The translations under genes and the position numbers were made by a program. Shown in pieces: positions 33,957-45,545 of a stretch of 64,000 bases of DNA. Positions within the stretch are counted from its first letter, which is position 1. Every line of letters begins with the position of its first letter. The notes under the pieces are model-generated. The model had not been told where the DNA came from. It saw only the letters and a list, made by a program, of their open reading frames with translations, and ran no database searches. Origin of the DNA: Marinobacter alexandrii (lineage in GTDB: Bacteria > Pseudomonadota > Gammaproteobacteria > Pseudomonadales > Oleiphilaceae); NCBI RefSeq assembly GCF_005871205.1, contig NZ_SWKM01000014.1, positions 102,001-166,000 on the forward strand, written 5' to 3'.

Positions 33957-35183
33957 ATGATTCGAATTTCATCACAACAGGTTTTTTCGGGCGGTATTAA
34001 TCGCCTACAGGAGCTGAACAGCAACCTGAACAACACCCAGCAACAGATCTCTTCCGGTAAACGCGTCAACACGCCATCGGACGATCCGGTGGCTGCGGCC
34101 CGTATCCTGAAACTCGATCAGGAGTTGTCTCGGGTTGAGACTTATCAGCGGAATGTGAATCTGGCGGACAACCGTCTGAGCCAGGAAGAAAGCGCGCTGG
34201 AAAATTCGATCGACATTCTCCAGAGGGTCCGGGAGCTGACGGTACAGGCCGGTAATGGTGCGCTGTCGGCAAACGATCGCCGCTCCATATCTTCGGAACT
34301 GACTGAGCGCTTGGGGCAGTTGGCCGATGTTGCCAACACCCGTGATGCCTCCGGAGAGTATATCTTCAGCGGTTTCCAGGGATCTCGGCAGGCCTTTGTC
34401 CAGGATGCGGCCGGAAGCTGGCAGTACCAGGGCGATGAAGGTCAGCGCGTGTTGGAGATTGATGACGGGGTAACGGTGCCGATCAGTGATCATGGCAAGG
34501 GCATTTTTGTCAGTATCCCTAAAGCGATCACCGGCGTTGAGGCGGTAACGAACAGTGCCGGCTCCTACATCTCCGGGGTAGAGCTGACTGATACCGACGC
34601 TCTGCAGAGCGCCTTCGGTGGCGCGGTTCCCAACGATATTCGGCTAACCGTTAATGGGGCCGGGGAGGTGGTGGCCGAAAACCCCAACACAACTCCGGCG
34701 ACAGCGCTGGCGACCAATCCGTCACCCGCGCTGGTGGGTGAAGAGTTCGAGGTTGCCGGTATTCGTGCAACAGTGAGTGACGCCGCTGCGGGGGATGAAT
34801 TTACCCTGGCCATCAATGACCGGCAGTCGGTGTTCAACACCATCGAAAACCTGATAGCCGGGCTGGATTCGCTGGGCAAGGATAGCGCCAAGAGCAGTGC
34901 CCAGTTCGATACCCTGATTGCCGATTCGCTCAGCAACCTGGACAATGCCCAGGACAGCTTGTTGGGTAAGCAGACCGAATTGGGTGGCCGGATGAATTCC
35001 GTAGAATCCACCAAGAAGTTTTTGGAAGATTCCTCGGTGTACACCAACGAAATCCGTTCGGAATTGCAGGACCTGGATTACGCCGAGGCCATCAGCAATT
35101 TGAGTTTCCAAAGCTTCGTTCTGCAGGCGGCACAGCAGTCCTTTGCACAGGTGTCGCAGCTGTCGTTGTTCGACCGGCTTTAA
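33957..35183 (+). CDS. flgL: Flagellar hook-filament junction protein FlgL (HAP3)
   Basis: 408 residues. MIRISSQQVFSGGINRLQEL, then QISSGKRVNTPSDDPVAAARIL matches the flagellin-like N-terminus of FlgL; the C-terminus DLDYAEAISNLSFQSFVLQAAQQSFAQVSQLSLFDRL is diagnostic. Last gene of the flg cluster; no flagellin gene follows in the window. Confidence 0.95.
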   Translation: MIRISSQQVFSGGINRLQELNSNLNNTQQQISSGKRVNTPSDDPVAAARILKLDQELSRVETYQRNVNLADNRLSQEESALENSIDILQRVRELTVQAGNGALSANDRRSISSELTERLGQLADVANTRDASGEYIFSGFQGSRQAFVQDAAGSWQYQGDEGQRVLEIDDGVTVPISDHGKGIFVSIPKAITGVEAVTNSAGSYISGVELTDTDALQSAFGGAVPNDIRLTVNGAGEVVAENPNTTPATALATNPSPALVGEEFEVAGIRATVSDAAAGDEFTLAINDRQSVFNTIENLIAGLDSLGKDSAKSSAQFDTLIADSLSNLDNAQDSLLGKQTELGGRMNSVESTKKFLEDSSVYTNEIRSELQDLDYAEAISNLSFQSFVLQAAQQSFAQVSQLSLFDRL

Positions 35184-35222
35184 ATATTGGCCCGGTCGGG
35201 CGTGATCTGTCCGCATGAGTTA

Positions 35223-35250
35223 TTGATTTCATGGGCAAGCTCAGTATAAT
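35223..35250 (+). promoter_or_regulatory. Promoter of tRNA-Leu
   Basis: TTGATT (35223-35228), 16-base spacer, perfect TATAAT (35245-35250), then a C/T-rich stretch before the tRNA. Typical stable-RNA promoter. Confidence 0.75.
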
Positions 35251-35267
35251 CGCCCTCTCTCTTCGCT

Positions 35268-35354
35268 GGCGGCGTGGTGAAATTGGTAGACACGACGGAT
35301 TCAAAATCCGTTGGGGTAAAACCCGTGGCGGTTCGAGTCCGCCCGCCGCTACCA
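35268..35354 (+). tRNA. tRNA-Leu (anticodon CAA)
   Basis: 87 bases including the encoded CCA. The acceptor stem GGCGGCG pairs with CGCCGCT, the D arm reads GGTGAAATTGGTAGAC, the anticodon loop is TTCAAAA with anticodon CAA, and a long variable arm (class II) precedes the T arm GGCGG-TTCGAGT-CCGCC. Similar to E. coli leuX-type tRNA-Leu(CAA). Confidence 0.96.
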
Positions 35355-35492
35355 CCTTTTCAGGTGTTCTGGTCCGCTCTGACACTCTCGCAAAATCATA
35401 ATAATTGCTCCTGCTGTTCAGGCGAGTTCCATTCCGTGGTAAATTCCGTTCTCTTTTTCACAACCGCAGTTGCCTCTTGACAGTCCTTTCCT

Positions 35493-37732
<2,240 letters not shown>

Positions 37733-37775
37733 TTGTTCGCCAAACACTTTTTTGTAAAACCAACGGAGATATTCA

Positions 37776-38138
37776 ATGAAATCTATCAAGTTGCTCGTAG
37801 CCGGCCTTTTGGCAATGATGCCCGCACTGGCTCTGGCACAGGATCCCGCTGCCCAAGGTATGGGTGTGATGGGTCAGGTTATCTTTTTTGCCGGCTTTAT
37901 CCTTATTTTCTACTTCCTGATCTGGCGTCCGCAGTCCAAGCGCGCTAAAGAGCACAAGGCCCTGATGTCTGGCCTGAATAAAGGTGATGAGGTTGTGACC
38001 TCTGGCGGCGTTGCTGGCAAGATCACCAAAGTCACCGACGATTTCATCGTTGTTGAAATTGCCGACAATGTTGAGGTCAAGGTGCAGAAAGTGGCTGTTG
38101 CGGCGGCACTGCCGAAGGGCACACTGAAGGACATCTGA
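37776..38138 (+). CDS. yajC: Preprotein translocase accessory subunit YajC
   Basis: 120 residues, one membrane helix (about 30-50) after an N-terminal hydrophobic segment. IFYFLIWRPQSKRAKEHKALM and LNKGDEVVTSGGVAGKITKV are diagnostic. Works with SecD and SecF at the Sec translocon; located before secD as in E. coli. Confidence 0.95.
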   Translation: MKSIKLLVAGLLAMMPALALAQDPAAQGMGVMGQVIFFAGFILIFYFLIWRPQSKRAKEHKALMSGLNKGDEVVTSGGVAGKITKVTDDFIVVEIADNVEVKVQKVAVAAALPKGTLKDI

Positions 38139-38188
38139 GCCGGAGTCCGGCACCGGACGGACTGATTCTTTCTGGCTGAAACACCAAG

Positions 38189-38207
38189 GCCGGCCCCAGG
38201 GGCCGGC
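38189..38207 (+). repeat. GC-rich perfect hairpin just before secD
   Basis: GCCGGCCCC-A-GGGGCCGGC, 13 bases before the secD ATG and followed by TAAAAGGG. No T run. It may tune secD translation or separate yajC and secD expression. Confidence 0.5.
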
Positions 38208-38220
38208 TAAAAGGGATCCC

Positions 38221-40095
38221 ATGCTGAATAAGTATCCGCTTTGGAAAAACCTGGTTATCCTGGTCGCCCTTGTGATCGGGTTTATTTACGCCTTGCCCAA
38301 CCTTTTCCCCGACGATCACGCCATTCAGATTACTGGCGCCCGCAGCAGTACCGAAGTTAACTCAACCGTTCTGGATCGTGCTGTTAAAGCGCTTGAGTCC
38401 GAGGGGATCGAGGTAAAAAGCAGTACGCTTCAGGATCGGGATGCCCTGATTCGCCTCACCAATGGCGATGACCAGCTTCAGGCCCGTCCAATCGTCCAGG
38501 CCGCCCTAAGCAATGACTATCTGGTGGCCTTGAATATGGCGGCGTCCACGCCTGATTGGCTGAAGAGTCTTGGTGCTGGCCCGATGAAGCTTGGTCTTGA
38601 TTTGCGCGGTGGTGTTCACTTCCTGCTTGAGGTCGACATGGTCACGGCGGTTAATCAGCGCCTGGAGGCCTTGTCCAGCCAGATCAAGGGTGAGCTGCGT
38701 GAAGAACGCATTCGCTACCGCGGCGGCGATGTCGAAGGTGATCGACAGATCGTACTCAGTTTCCGGGACGCGGCCGGGCGTAGTGAAGCCTTTGACCTGA
38801 TTCGTGCCCAGTACAACCAGTTCCTGATGGACGAGCGCACTGTTGATGGCGAGCGTCAGATCGTGCTGTCGCTGTCTGAAGCAGAGGTACGTTCCATTCA
38901 GGAATATGCCCTGGAGCAAAATCTGACCACCATCCGTAACCGGGTTAATGAGTTGGGTGTTGCCGAGCCACTGGTTCAGCGTCAGGGTGCCGACCGGATC
39001 ATCGTTGAATTGCCCGGCGTTCAGGATACGGCTCAGGCCAAGCGGGTACTTGGTGCAACCGCGAACCTGGAATTCCGCATGGAGGCCCGTCAGGATGCCT
39101 CGGCGGGTGAAGTCGAAGAATTCAGCTTTCGTGACAATCCCCAGCGTTCGGCCCGCCTTGAGCGTGACATAATCACGACTGGCAACAACGTCGCTAATGC
39201 CCAGCAGGCGTTCGATGAGAACGGTCAGCCTCAGGTCAATATCACTATGGATTCCGTGGGCGGCGACCAGATGAATCGCGCCACCCGCAACGCCATCGGT
39301 CGCCGGATGGCGGTACTCTTTATCGAGTTCCGCACAGAAACCGAAAACCGCATGGTTGATGGCGAGCTGACTTCCGTCGACAAGCGCGTCGTAGAAAAGG
39401 GCATCATCAGCCTGGCCACGGTTCAGTCGGCGCTGGGCAGCAGTTTCCGTATTACCGGTCTGGACTCCATTCCAGAAGCGGCCGAGCTGGCGCTGCTGCT
39501 GCGTGCCGGTGCGCTGGCTGCGCCCATGTACTTCGTGCAGGAGCGCACCATCGGGCCAAGCCTTGGGCAGAAAAACATCGATGCCGGTGTTATGTCGGTG
39601 GCGCTTGGTTTTGGTCTGGTTCTGCTGTACATGCTGGTCTACTACCGCGGGTTTGGCCTCATCGCCAACGTGGCATTGTCACTTAACCTGATGCTGTTGA
39701 TCGCCTGCATGTCGATCCTGTCGGCAACGCTGACACTGCCAGGCATTGCCGGTATCGTGCTCACGGTCGGTATGGCGGTTGACGCCAACGTCCTGATATT
39801 TGAGCGGATACGGGAAGAATTGAAGGCAGGGCTACCACCGCAGTCGGCCATTAATTCAGGTTATTCACGGGCATTCGTTTCCATTTTCGATGCCAACATC
39901 ACCACCTTGCTGGTCGCCGTCATTCTTTTTGCCATGGGCTCTGGCCCGGTGAAAGGCTTTGCCGTGACCCTGTGCCTGGGCATTCTGACGTCGATGTTCT
40001 CCGGCCTCATGGTTAGTCGCAGCATCGTGAATTTTGTATACGGCGGTCGCAAGATCGAGAAGTTGTCGATCGGAGGGAAGCTCGCAAATGTCTGA
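38221..40095 (+). CDS. secD: Protein translocase subunit SecD
   Basis: 624 residues, similar to E. coli SecD (615). Uses the proton gradient to pull proteins out of the Sec channel. One N-terminal helix, a large periplasmic domain (LGLDLRGGVHFLLEVDM near 120-140), then five helices with GMAVDANVLIFERIREEL near residue 518-535, the conserved D5 motif. Overlaps the secF start by eight bases. Confidence 0.96.
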   Translation: MLNKYPLWKNLVILVALVIGFIYALPNLFPDDHAIQITGARSSTEVNSTVLDRAVKALESEGIEVKSSTLQDRDALIRLTNGDDQLQARPIVQAALSNDYLVALNMAASTPDWLKSLGAGPMKLGLDLRGGVHFLLEVDMVTAVNQRLEALSSQIKGELREERIRYRGGDVEGDRQIVLSFRDAAGRSEAFDLIRAQYNQFLMDERTVDGERQIVLSLSEAEVRSIQEYALEQNLTTIRNRVNELGVAEPLVQRQGADRIIVELPGVQDTAQAKRVLGATANLEFRMEARQDASAGEVEEFSFRDNPQRSARLERDIITTGNNVANAQQAFDENGQPQVNITMDSVGGDQMNRATRNAIGRRMAVLFIEFRTETENRMVDGELTSVDKRVVEKGIISLATVQSALGSSFRITGLDSIPEAAELALLLRAGALAAPMYFVQERTIGPSLGQKNIDAGVMSVALGFGLVLLYMLVYYRGFGLIANVALSLNLMLLIACMSILSATLTLPGIAGIVLTVGMAVDANVLIFERIREELKAGLPPQSAINSGYSRAFVSIFDANITTLLVAVILFAMGSGPVKGFAVTLCLGILTSMFSGLMVSRSIVNFVYGGRKIEKLSIGGKLANV

Positions 40096-41041
40096 GCACG
40101 AGAAAAAACCATTTGATTTCATGGGGTTCCGGAAGATCGCTTCCGTGCTCTCCATCGCGTTGCTGGTTGCCTCCGTGGTTCTTCTGGCGGTTCGGGGGCT
40201 CGATCTCGGCATGGACTTTACCGGCGGTACGTCGGTGGAGATTGAATATGCTGAGGCTCCGGCCCTGGAAGACATCCGGAACACTCTGGGCGCTGCAGGA
40301 TACGATCAGTTTGTGGTGCAGAACTTCGGTGCCGACACCACTGTGTTGGTACGGTTGGCCGAGGCAGGCAACGATGAGCTGGCGGTTGAGGTCACAAAAG
40401 CCCTGAAGGCTGACGGTGCAAGTCTTGAGTTGGTAAGCTCGGAGTTTATCGGCTCCCAGGTAGGTGAGGAATTGCGGGAAGACAGTGGTCTTGGTCTGCT
40501 GCTCGCCCTGGCGGTGGTATTGATCTACGTTGGCATGCGCTTCCAGTTCAAGTTCGGTATCGCCTCGGTACTGCCGTTGGCTCACGATGTCATCATCGTG
40601 TTGGGTGTATTCTCGCTGTTCCAGTGGACCTTTGATTTGACCGTTCTGGCGGCACTGCTGGCGGTCATCGGTTACTCGCTGAACGACACCATCGTGGTGG
40701 CTGATCGCATCCGCGAGAACTTCCGCAAGATGCGGGTGGGTGATTCCTGGCACATCATCAATACCTCGATTCATCAGACCATCAGCCGGACCATCAACAC
40801 ATCCGGAACCACTCTCGTGGTGTTGTTTTCGTTATACCTGCTTGGTGGTGAGGCAATCAATAACTTTGCCCTGGCGCTGATCATCGGTGTTGTGGTGGGT
40901 ACCTATTCCTCCATCTACGTGTCGGCAAACCTGCTGCTGGCGTTCGGTGTGTCGCGGGAAGATCTCGCGCTGCCTTCGAAAGAAGGCGCCGCTACCGATG
41001 AGCAAGAGGAAGAGCCGCCGGAGTGGTTGAATCGCATGTAA
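40088..41041 (+). CDS. secF: Protein translocase subunit SecF
   Basis: 317 residues from the ATG at 40088, inside the end of secD; the longer frame upstream is the secD overlap. MSEHEKKPFDFMGFRK, LDLGMDFTGGTSVEIEY and IGYSLNDTIVVADRIREN are diagnostic. Partner of SecD in the inner membrane. Ends the queA operon before a strong terminator. Confidence 0.95.
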   Translation: MSEHEKKPFDFMGFRKIASVLSIALLVASVVLLAVRGLDLGMDFTGGTSVEIEYAEAPALEDIRNTLGAAGYDQFVVQNFGADTTVLVRLAEAGNDELAVEVTKALKADGASLELVSSEFIGSQVGEELREDSGLGLLLALAVVLIYVGMRFQFKFGIASVLPLAHDVIIVLGVFSLFQWTFDLTVLAALLAVIGYSLNDTIVVADRIRENFRKMRVGDSWHIINTSIHQTISRTINTSGTTLVVLFSLYLLGGEAINNFALALIIGVVVGTYSSIYVSANLLLAFGVSREDLALPSKEGAATDEQEEEPPEWLNRM

Positions 41042-41057
41042 CCTGTTTTACAGGCGT

Positions 41058-41094
41058 AAAAAAACCGCCATCCCTCAGGGGTGGCGGTTTTTTT
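41058..41094. terminator. Bidirectional intrinsic terminator between secF and suhB
   Basis: AAAAAAACCGCCA and TGGCGGTTTTTTT arms with an inner CCCTCAGGG. A/T runs on both sides allow it to stop secF (rightward) and suhB (leftward) transcripts. Confidence 0.9.
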
Positions 41095-41113
41095 GTGGCT
41101 GCCTGAAACGCGC

Positions 41114-41914
41114 TTAGCGCGGCAGGCGCCCCCGGAACGGGTGCAGGACTTTCAGTACTTCCCGGAACAGCTTGGGGTTAGCTACGACGAGCTGACGGGC
41201 ACCACCGGTAGAGGGGTTGCCTGAGAAGTCGCCGGTCAACGCGCCGGATTCCATGGCCAGGGTCACGCCCAGGTCAAGGTCCACGGTTTCGGGGCGGAAG
41301 ATGATCGCGGCATCGAGGCTGCCGGCAGACACGCGTGCAATGTCCAGAACCACACAGCCTGACGTCCGGAACATGGCTGACTCGCTGGCCACTACGGAAG
41401 CCATTTCACCCCACAATTGGGCGTCTTCATTCTTCCGGGCCTGATCCAGCAAGTTGGTGGCAATAGCCGCTTGCTTGCTGTGTTTGATTTCAGAGGCGCG
41501 AACCCGACGGCTGTTCAGCGCTGCACCGTGTCCACGGCTGGCCGAGTATTCCTCGCCGGTAACGGGGTTGATCACCAAGAGGTTTTCGGTACGGTTGTTG
41601 CGCTTTTGCGCCAGGGCCAGGGCGAATTCCGGGATGCCTCGAAGGAAGTTTTCGCGACCCAGAACCGTAAAGACGTGCCAGCTTTTTTCGCTGTCACCCG
41701 CATTCGCTTCATTCAGAGGCGCGATGCTGTGGTCCTTGTAGGCCTTTTCGAGTTGCTCCGCAAAATTGTCGTAAATCGACTGCTCGACCCGTTCCAGCTG
41801 TTGCCGACGCTCAGCGTCGTCCTTGCCGGTGGGTTCCTGGCGCTCAAAATGGGCTTTCAAATAATCGGACCCCTGACGCGCTACGCGCAGGGCCATTTTT
41901 ATAGCTGGTTGCAT
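41114..41914 (-). CDS. suhB: SuhB-like inositol monophosphatase family protein, catalytically degenerate
   Basis: 266 residues from the ATG at 41912-41914 (MQPAIKMALRVARQGSDYLKA), aligned with E. coli SuhB MHPMLNIAVRAAR. The fold is preserved across its length (for example EYSASRGHGAALNSRRVR, and VVLDIARVSAGSLDAAIIFRPE). The metal-binding motif that reads WVIDPLDGTTNF in active members is WHVFTVLGRENF here (residues 79-90), so both aspartates are lost. The upstream acidic pair (EE) is replaced by LN near 67-68, and the first Asp by Glu. It is therefore unlikely to be a phosphatase. E. coli SuhB also acts in ribosomal RNA antitermination without needing catalysis, and the gene sits beside trmJ as in E. 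coli, so it is most likely that orthologue. Confidence 0.85.
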   Translation of the reverse strand: MQPAIKMALRVARQGSDYLKAHFERQEPTGKDDAERRQQLERVEQSIYDNFAEQLEKAYKDHSIAPLNEANAGDSEKSWHVFTVLGRENFLRGIPEFALALAQKRNNRTENLLVINPVTGEEYSASRGHGAALNSRRVRASEIKHSKQAAIATNLLDQARKNEDAQLWGEMASVVASESAMFRTSGCVVLDIARVSAGSLDAAIIFRPETVDLDLGVTLAMESGALTGDFSGNPSTGGARQLVVANPKLFREVLKVLHPFRGRLPR

Positions 41915-41950
41915 CTGAGTGTTCGTTATCCGGGTGTGTGAAGGGCGGGT

Positions 41951-41959
41951 ATCATAGCA
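41951..41959 (-). promoter_or_regulatory. Extended -10 promoter of suhB
   Basis: On the minus strand TGCTATGAT, an extended -10 element, lies 37 bases before the suhB start. No good -35 is seen. The remaining spacer up to trmJ shows a similar TATCAT at 42057 that may serve trmJ. Confidence 0.45.
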
Positions 41960-42098
41960 AAAGATCACCCCTCTTGTATGTTTTTTGGCTTAGCAATACC
42001 ACGGATAGCAATGGATTAGGGCATCTTGGGAGGGGCGATAGGTGTCCTGTTTCTGGTATCATTTCTACTACTATCCACTCAGCTTGGGCCTGTTCGCA

Positions 42099-42962
42099 AT
42101 GCACAAACCGGCACTTCCCATCGAAGGCACCGATACATTTGAAGATCAGATCAGAATTGTTCTGGTCGAGACGTCACACTCCGGCAATATTGGCGCGGTG
42201 GCCCGCGCCATGAAAAACATGGGGCTTGGCAATCTGTGGCTGGTGAACCCGAGTTCATTCCCCGACGAGACGTCCTATGCCCGCTCCGCCGGAGCCTCTG
42301 ACATTCTGGATCGCGCGCAAGTGGTGTCATCATTGGAGCAGGCGCTTGGGGACTGTTCCCTGGTGATGGGCACTAGTGCTCGTGGACGCAAAGTGCCCTG
42401 GCCGGTGATCGCGCCGCCGGAAGCCGCCGTCGCAGCCGCAGAGAATGCGGTAAACGGGCCGGTGGCCCTGGTTTTTGGTCGGGAGAATCACGGGCTCAGC
42501 AACGATGAGCTGCAGCGGTGTCATTACCACATCCATATCCCGTCAAATCCGGACTACAGTTCGCTGAATCTGGCCATGGCGGTTCAGGTCATGTGTTATG
42601 AATTGCGCATGCACCACCTGCGTGGTCTTGAAGGTGGCGAAGGAAGCCCCTATTTAAAGCCGATGACCGCGCCGGGCGATCCTGGCTGGGATGTGCCGCC
42701 GGCACCTGTCAACGACGTCGAAGGCTTTTTCGGGCACCTTGAGCAAGTTCTGGTAGATGTCGAGTTTCATCGTCGGGATAACCCGCGTCAGCTGATGACG
42801 CGTCTGCGCCGGCTTTTTCAGCGCGCAAGGATGGATCAGATGGAAATCAATATCCTCAGGGGCATACTGACGTCGGTGCAAAAGGCCGTGGGTGCCGAAG
42901 ATAACCGTAAATCAACCGAGGCCGAAGCGAAGGCTGCGGGACAGGAAGATGGCCATGTTTGA
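42099..42962 (+). CDS. trmJ: tRNA (cytidine/uridine-2'-O-)-methyltransferase TrmJ
   Basis: 287 residues from the ATG at 42099. Methylates position 32 of tRNAs. SPOUT-family blocks: [20 protein letters not shown] near 20-40, [28 protein letters not shown] and [20 protein letters not shown]. Divergent from suhB, overlapping cysE by eight bases. Ribosome site weak. Confidence 0.94.
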   Translation: MHKPALPIEGTDTFEDQIRIVLVETSHSGNIGAVARAMKNMGLGNLWLVNPSSFPDETSYARSAGASDILDRAQVVSSLEQALGDCSLVMGTSARGRKVPWPVIAPPEAAVAAAENAVNGPVALVFGRENHGLSNDELQRCHYHIHIPSNPDYSSLNLAMAVQVMCYELRMHHLRGLEGGEGSPYLKPMTAPGDPGWDVPPAPVNDVEGFFGHLEQVLVDVEFHRRDNPRQLMTRLRRLFQRARMDQMEINILRGILTSVQKAVGAEDNRKSTEAEAKAAGQEDGHV

Positions 42963-43734
42963 ACGTTTAAGGGAAGACATCAACAGTGTGTTCCACCGGG
43001 ATCCGGCCGCCAGGAACACGTTTGAGGTCCTGACCAACTATCCGGGACTGCACGCGCTGCTGTTTCATCGGTTTGCCCACTGGCTATGGGGGCTGGGGTT
43101 GAAGTGGATTGCTCGCACGATCTCCACCATTGCTCGCTGGTTGACTGGTATCGAGATCCATCCGGGCGCAACCATTGGCCGCCGGTTCTTTATTGACCAC
43201 GGCATGGGTGTAGTCATTGGCGAAACCACCATCATCGGTGACGATGTCACGTTGTATCAGGGTGTGACCCTGGGCGGCACCAGCTGGAACAAGGGTAAGC
43301 GGCATCCCACCATTGGTAATGGTGTGGTGGTCGGTGCTGGCGCCAAGATCCTCGGGCCCTTTGAGGTCGGGGCAGGGGCAAAAGTTGGCTCAAATTCAGT
43401 TGTCACCAAGGCGGTTCCTGAAGGTGCAACCGTGGTTGGGATTCCCGGTCGCATCATCGTCAAGCCCAAGGGCGAGGAGGACGACCAGCGCCGCAAAGAG
43501 ATGGAAGAGCGGATGGGCTTCGATGCCTACGGCGTGACTGAGGAAATGCCGGATCCGGTTGCCCGTGCAGTGCGGTCGCTGTTGGATCACATGCACGCGG
43601 TGGACGATCGGATCGAGAATATGTGCAAGGCATTGCGCAAGGTTAATAGCGAATATCAGAATGGCGCGTTGCCGCCGTTGCAGGAAGAGGACTTTGACTG
43701 CGTGCGCGATGACAGTGATGGCACCCGGGGCTGA
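42955..43734 (+). CDS. cysE: Serine O-acetyltransferase CysE
   Basis: 259 residues from the ATG at 42955, six bases after AGGAAG. First step of cysteine synthesis from serine. [20 protein letters not shown], then hexapeptide repeats forming a left-handed helix: [20 protein letters not shown] (about 63-82), [12 protein letters not shown] and [20 protein letters not shown]. Cysteine supply links it to the iscS gene downstream. Confidence 0.93.
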   Translation: MFERLREDINSVFHRDPAARNTFEVLTNYPGLHALLFHRFAHWLWGLGLKWIARTISTIARWLTGIEIHPGATIGRRFFIDHGMGVVIGETTIIGDDVTLYQGVTLGGTSWNKGKRHPTIGNGVVVGAGAKILGPFEVGAGAKVGSNSVVTKAVPEGATVVGIPGRIIVKPKGEEDDQRRKEMEERMGFDAYGVTEEMPDPVARAVRSLLDHMHAVDDRIENMCKALRKVNSEYQNGALPPLQEEDFDCVRDDSDGTRG

Positions 43735-43767
43735 ATACTTGACTGTTTTAGTGGGTCAATTCATACT
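43735..43767 (+). promoter_or_regulatory. iscR promoter with IscR type 1 site
   Basis: -35 TTGACT (43739-43744), 17-base spacer, -10 CATACT (43762-43767). Positions 43735-43759 match the 25-base IscR type 1 consensus at about 21 positions (ATACTTGACTG in the left half, YAGT in the right), so [2Fe-2S]-IscR probably represses its own gene as in E. coli. Confidence 0.65.
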
Positions 43768-43811
43768 CGCTGCTGTGAATCGCGATTCAATCCCATCATG
43801 GGGCTGATGTT

Positions 43812-44309
43812 ATGAAGTTGACCACCAAAGGCCGCTACGCCGTAACGGCAATGTTGGACTTGGCTCTGCATGGAGACCAGGGGCCGGTGAGTCTGGCCGA
43901 TATTTCAGCCCGTCAAGAAATTTCGCTGTCCTATCTTGAGCAGCTCTTTTCTCGTCTACGTAGACAGAATCTCGTGATCAGCGTTCGTGGCCCTGGGGGC
44001 GGTTATCGCCTTAGCCGGGAAGCTGGCGCGGTGTTCATTGCGGAAGTTGTGGACGCGGTGAGCGAATCCTTGGATACCACCCGATGTGGTAACAAGGGTG
44101 ACTGTCAGAAGGGCGAGAAATGCCTGACTCACCACCTGTGGTCCGATCTGAGTGATCAGATCCATCAGTTCCTGAGCGAAATCAGCCTCGGTGACCTGAT
44201 GGCAAAACAGGAAATCCGCAAGGTTGCGGACCGGCAGAACCAGCGTCAGTCAGACAACGGCTCTGAAACGATCAATACCGAACGCCTGTCCGATCAGGCG
44301 CCGGCCTGA
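43812..44309 (+). CDS. iscR: Fe-S cluster assembly regulator IscR
   Basis: 165 residues. Rrf2-family regulator with an N-terminal winged helix ([20 protein letters not shown]) and cluster ligands Cys92, Cys98, Cys104 and His107 at the E. coli positions. The [2Fe-2S] form represses the isc promoter. iscS starts 19 bases later. No iscU or iscA follows, so the regulator controls a shortened operon here. Confidence 0.95.
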   Translation: MKLTTKGRYAVTAMLDLALHGDQGPVSLADISARQEISLSYLEQLFSRLRRQNLVISVRGPGGGYRLSREAGAVFIAEVVDAVSESLDTTRCGNKGDCQKGEKCLTHHLWSDLSDQIHQFLSEISLGDLMAKQEIRKVADRQNQRQSDNGSETINTERLSDQAPA

Positions 44310-44328
44310 AACTATACTCCTTACGCCC

Positions 44329-45477
44329 ATGAATAAGCCCGTATATCTGGATTATGCGGCGACGACGCCCGTTGCGCCGTCTGTCGCTGAAGAAATGGTG
44401 AAGTATCTTACCCTGGATGGGGTGTTTGGTAACCCGGCTTCCCGCTCTCACGCTTACGGTTGGCAAGCAGAGGCTGCGGTTGAGTCCGCGCGTCGGCAGG
44501 TTGCCGAATTGATCAACGCGGATCCCCGGGAAATTGTCTGGACGTCGGGCGCCACCGAGTCAGACAACCTAGCCATCAAAGGGGCGGTTGCCGGTCGTGA
44601 TAACCCGCACATCGTTACCTCTATCATCGAGCACAAGGCAGTACTGGATACCTGTAAGTGGCTTGAACAGCATGGGGTTGAAGTGACCTGGCTGACGCCG
44701 GGGCCGGACGGCCGAATCCGGCCCGAGCAGGTAACCGAAGCGCTCCGGGGCAACACGGTGCTGGTCAGCCTGATGTTGGTAAACAACGAACTTGGCTGCA
44801 TTACCGATGTTGCCGGTATTGGCCGCATCCTGCGCGAGCGCGGCGTTCTGTTTCATGTGGATGCGGCGCAAGCAGCCGGGAAAATGCCAGTGGATGTCAG
44901 TGCGCTGTCCGTGGACTTGATGTCACTGTCCGGCCACAAGGTGTATGGCCCCAAGGGCGTCGGTGCGCTTTATGTCAGGCGCTCGCCAGATGTACGTATT
45001 GAAGCCCAGATTCATGGCGGTGGGCACGAACGGGGCATGCGCTCGGGAACCTTGCCGACTCATCAGATTGTCGGCATGGGCAAGGCGTTTGCCATCGCCA
45101 AAGACGGCCTGGAATCGGAAACGGCGCACCTGGAGCAGCTTCGGGCTTCGTTTCTGCAAGGACTTGCGGACCTTGATGGTGTCACTCTGAACGGCAGTAA
45201 GGAGTATCGGGTGCCCGGTATCGTCAATCTGTCGTTCGAAGGGGTTGAGGCGGAATCCCTGATGGTGGGGCTGCGTGATCTCGCGGTATCGTCAGGATCA
45301 GCCTGCGCATCGGCGACTATTGAGCCTTCCTTTGTCCTGCGTGGTATCGGCTTGAGTGATGAGTTGGCCCATCGGGCACTGCGTTTCTCCTTCGGCCGAT
45401 TCAGTACCGCCGAAGAAGCCACCTTTGCAGCGTCCCAAATTGTTGATGTTGTTAGCCGCCTGCGTGCAGTGCGGTAG
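44329..45477 (+). CDS. iscS: Cysteine desulfurase IscS, C-terminally short
   Basis: 382 residues from the ATG at 44329 ([19 protein letters not shown]). PLP enzyme that takes sulfur from cysteine. PLP lysine in [12 protein letters not shown], active-site cysteine in [14 protein letters not shown]. The protein ends at SRLRAVR, about 20 residues before the E. coli end; those residues (starting around SPLWEMY in E. coli) contact IscU. ndk, not iscU, follows. It may serve tRNA thiolation or the Suf system. Confidence 0.92.
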   Translation: MNKPVYLDYAATTPVAPSVAEEMVKYLTLDGVFGNPASRSHAYGWQAEAAVESARRQVAELINADPREIVWTSGATESDNLAIKGAVAGRDNPHIVTSIIEHKAVLDTCKWLEQHGVEVTWLTPGPDGRIRPEQVTEALRGNTVLVSLMLVNNELGCITDVAGIGRILRERGVLFHVDAAQAAGKMPVDVSALSVDLMSLSGHKVYGPKGVGALYVRRSPDVRIEAQIHGGGHERGMRSGTLPTHQIVGMGKAFAIAKDGLESETAHLEQLRASFLQGLADLDGVTLNGSKEYRVPGIVNLSFEGVEAESLMVGLRDLAVSSGSACASATIEPSFVLRGIGLSDELAHRALRFSFGRFSTAEEATFAASQIVDVVSRLRAVR

Positions 45478-45545
45478 GCAGTTGGCCCCGGACTGCGTAT
45501 AATCGCAGGCCTGAATTTTAACCCGAACCTTACTGGAGAAAGATC

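Noticed and set aside
23840..35183. Recurring NNLANxxTxGFK-like segments as DNA repeats
   Set aside because: These are the shared N-terminal motif of rod, hook and junction proteins; they are homologous protein segments, not DNA repeats.
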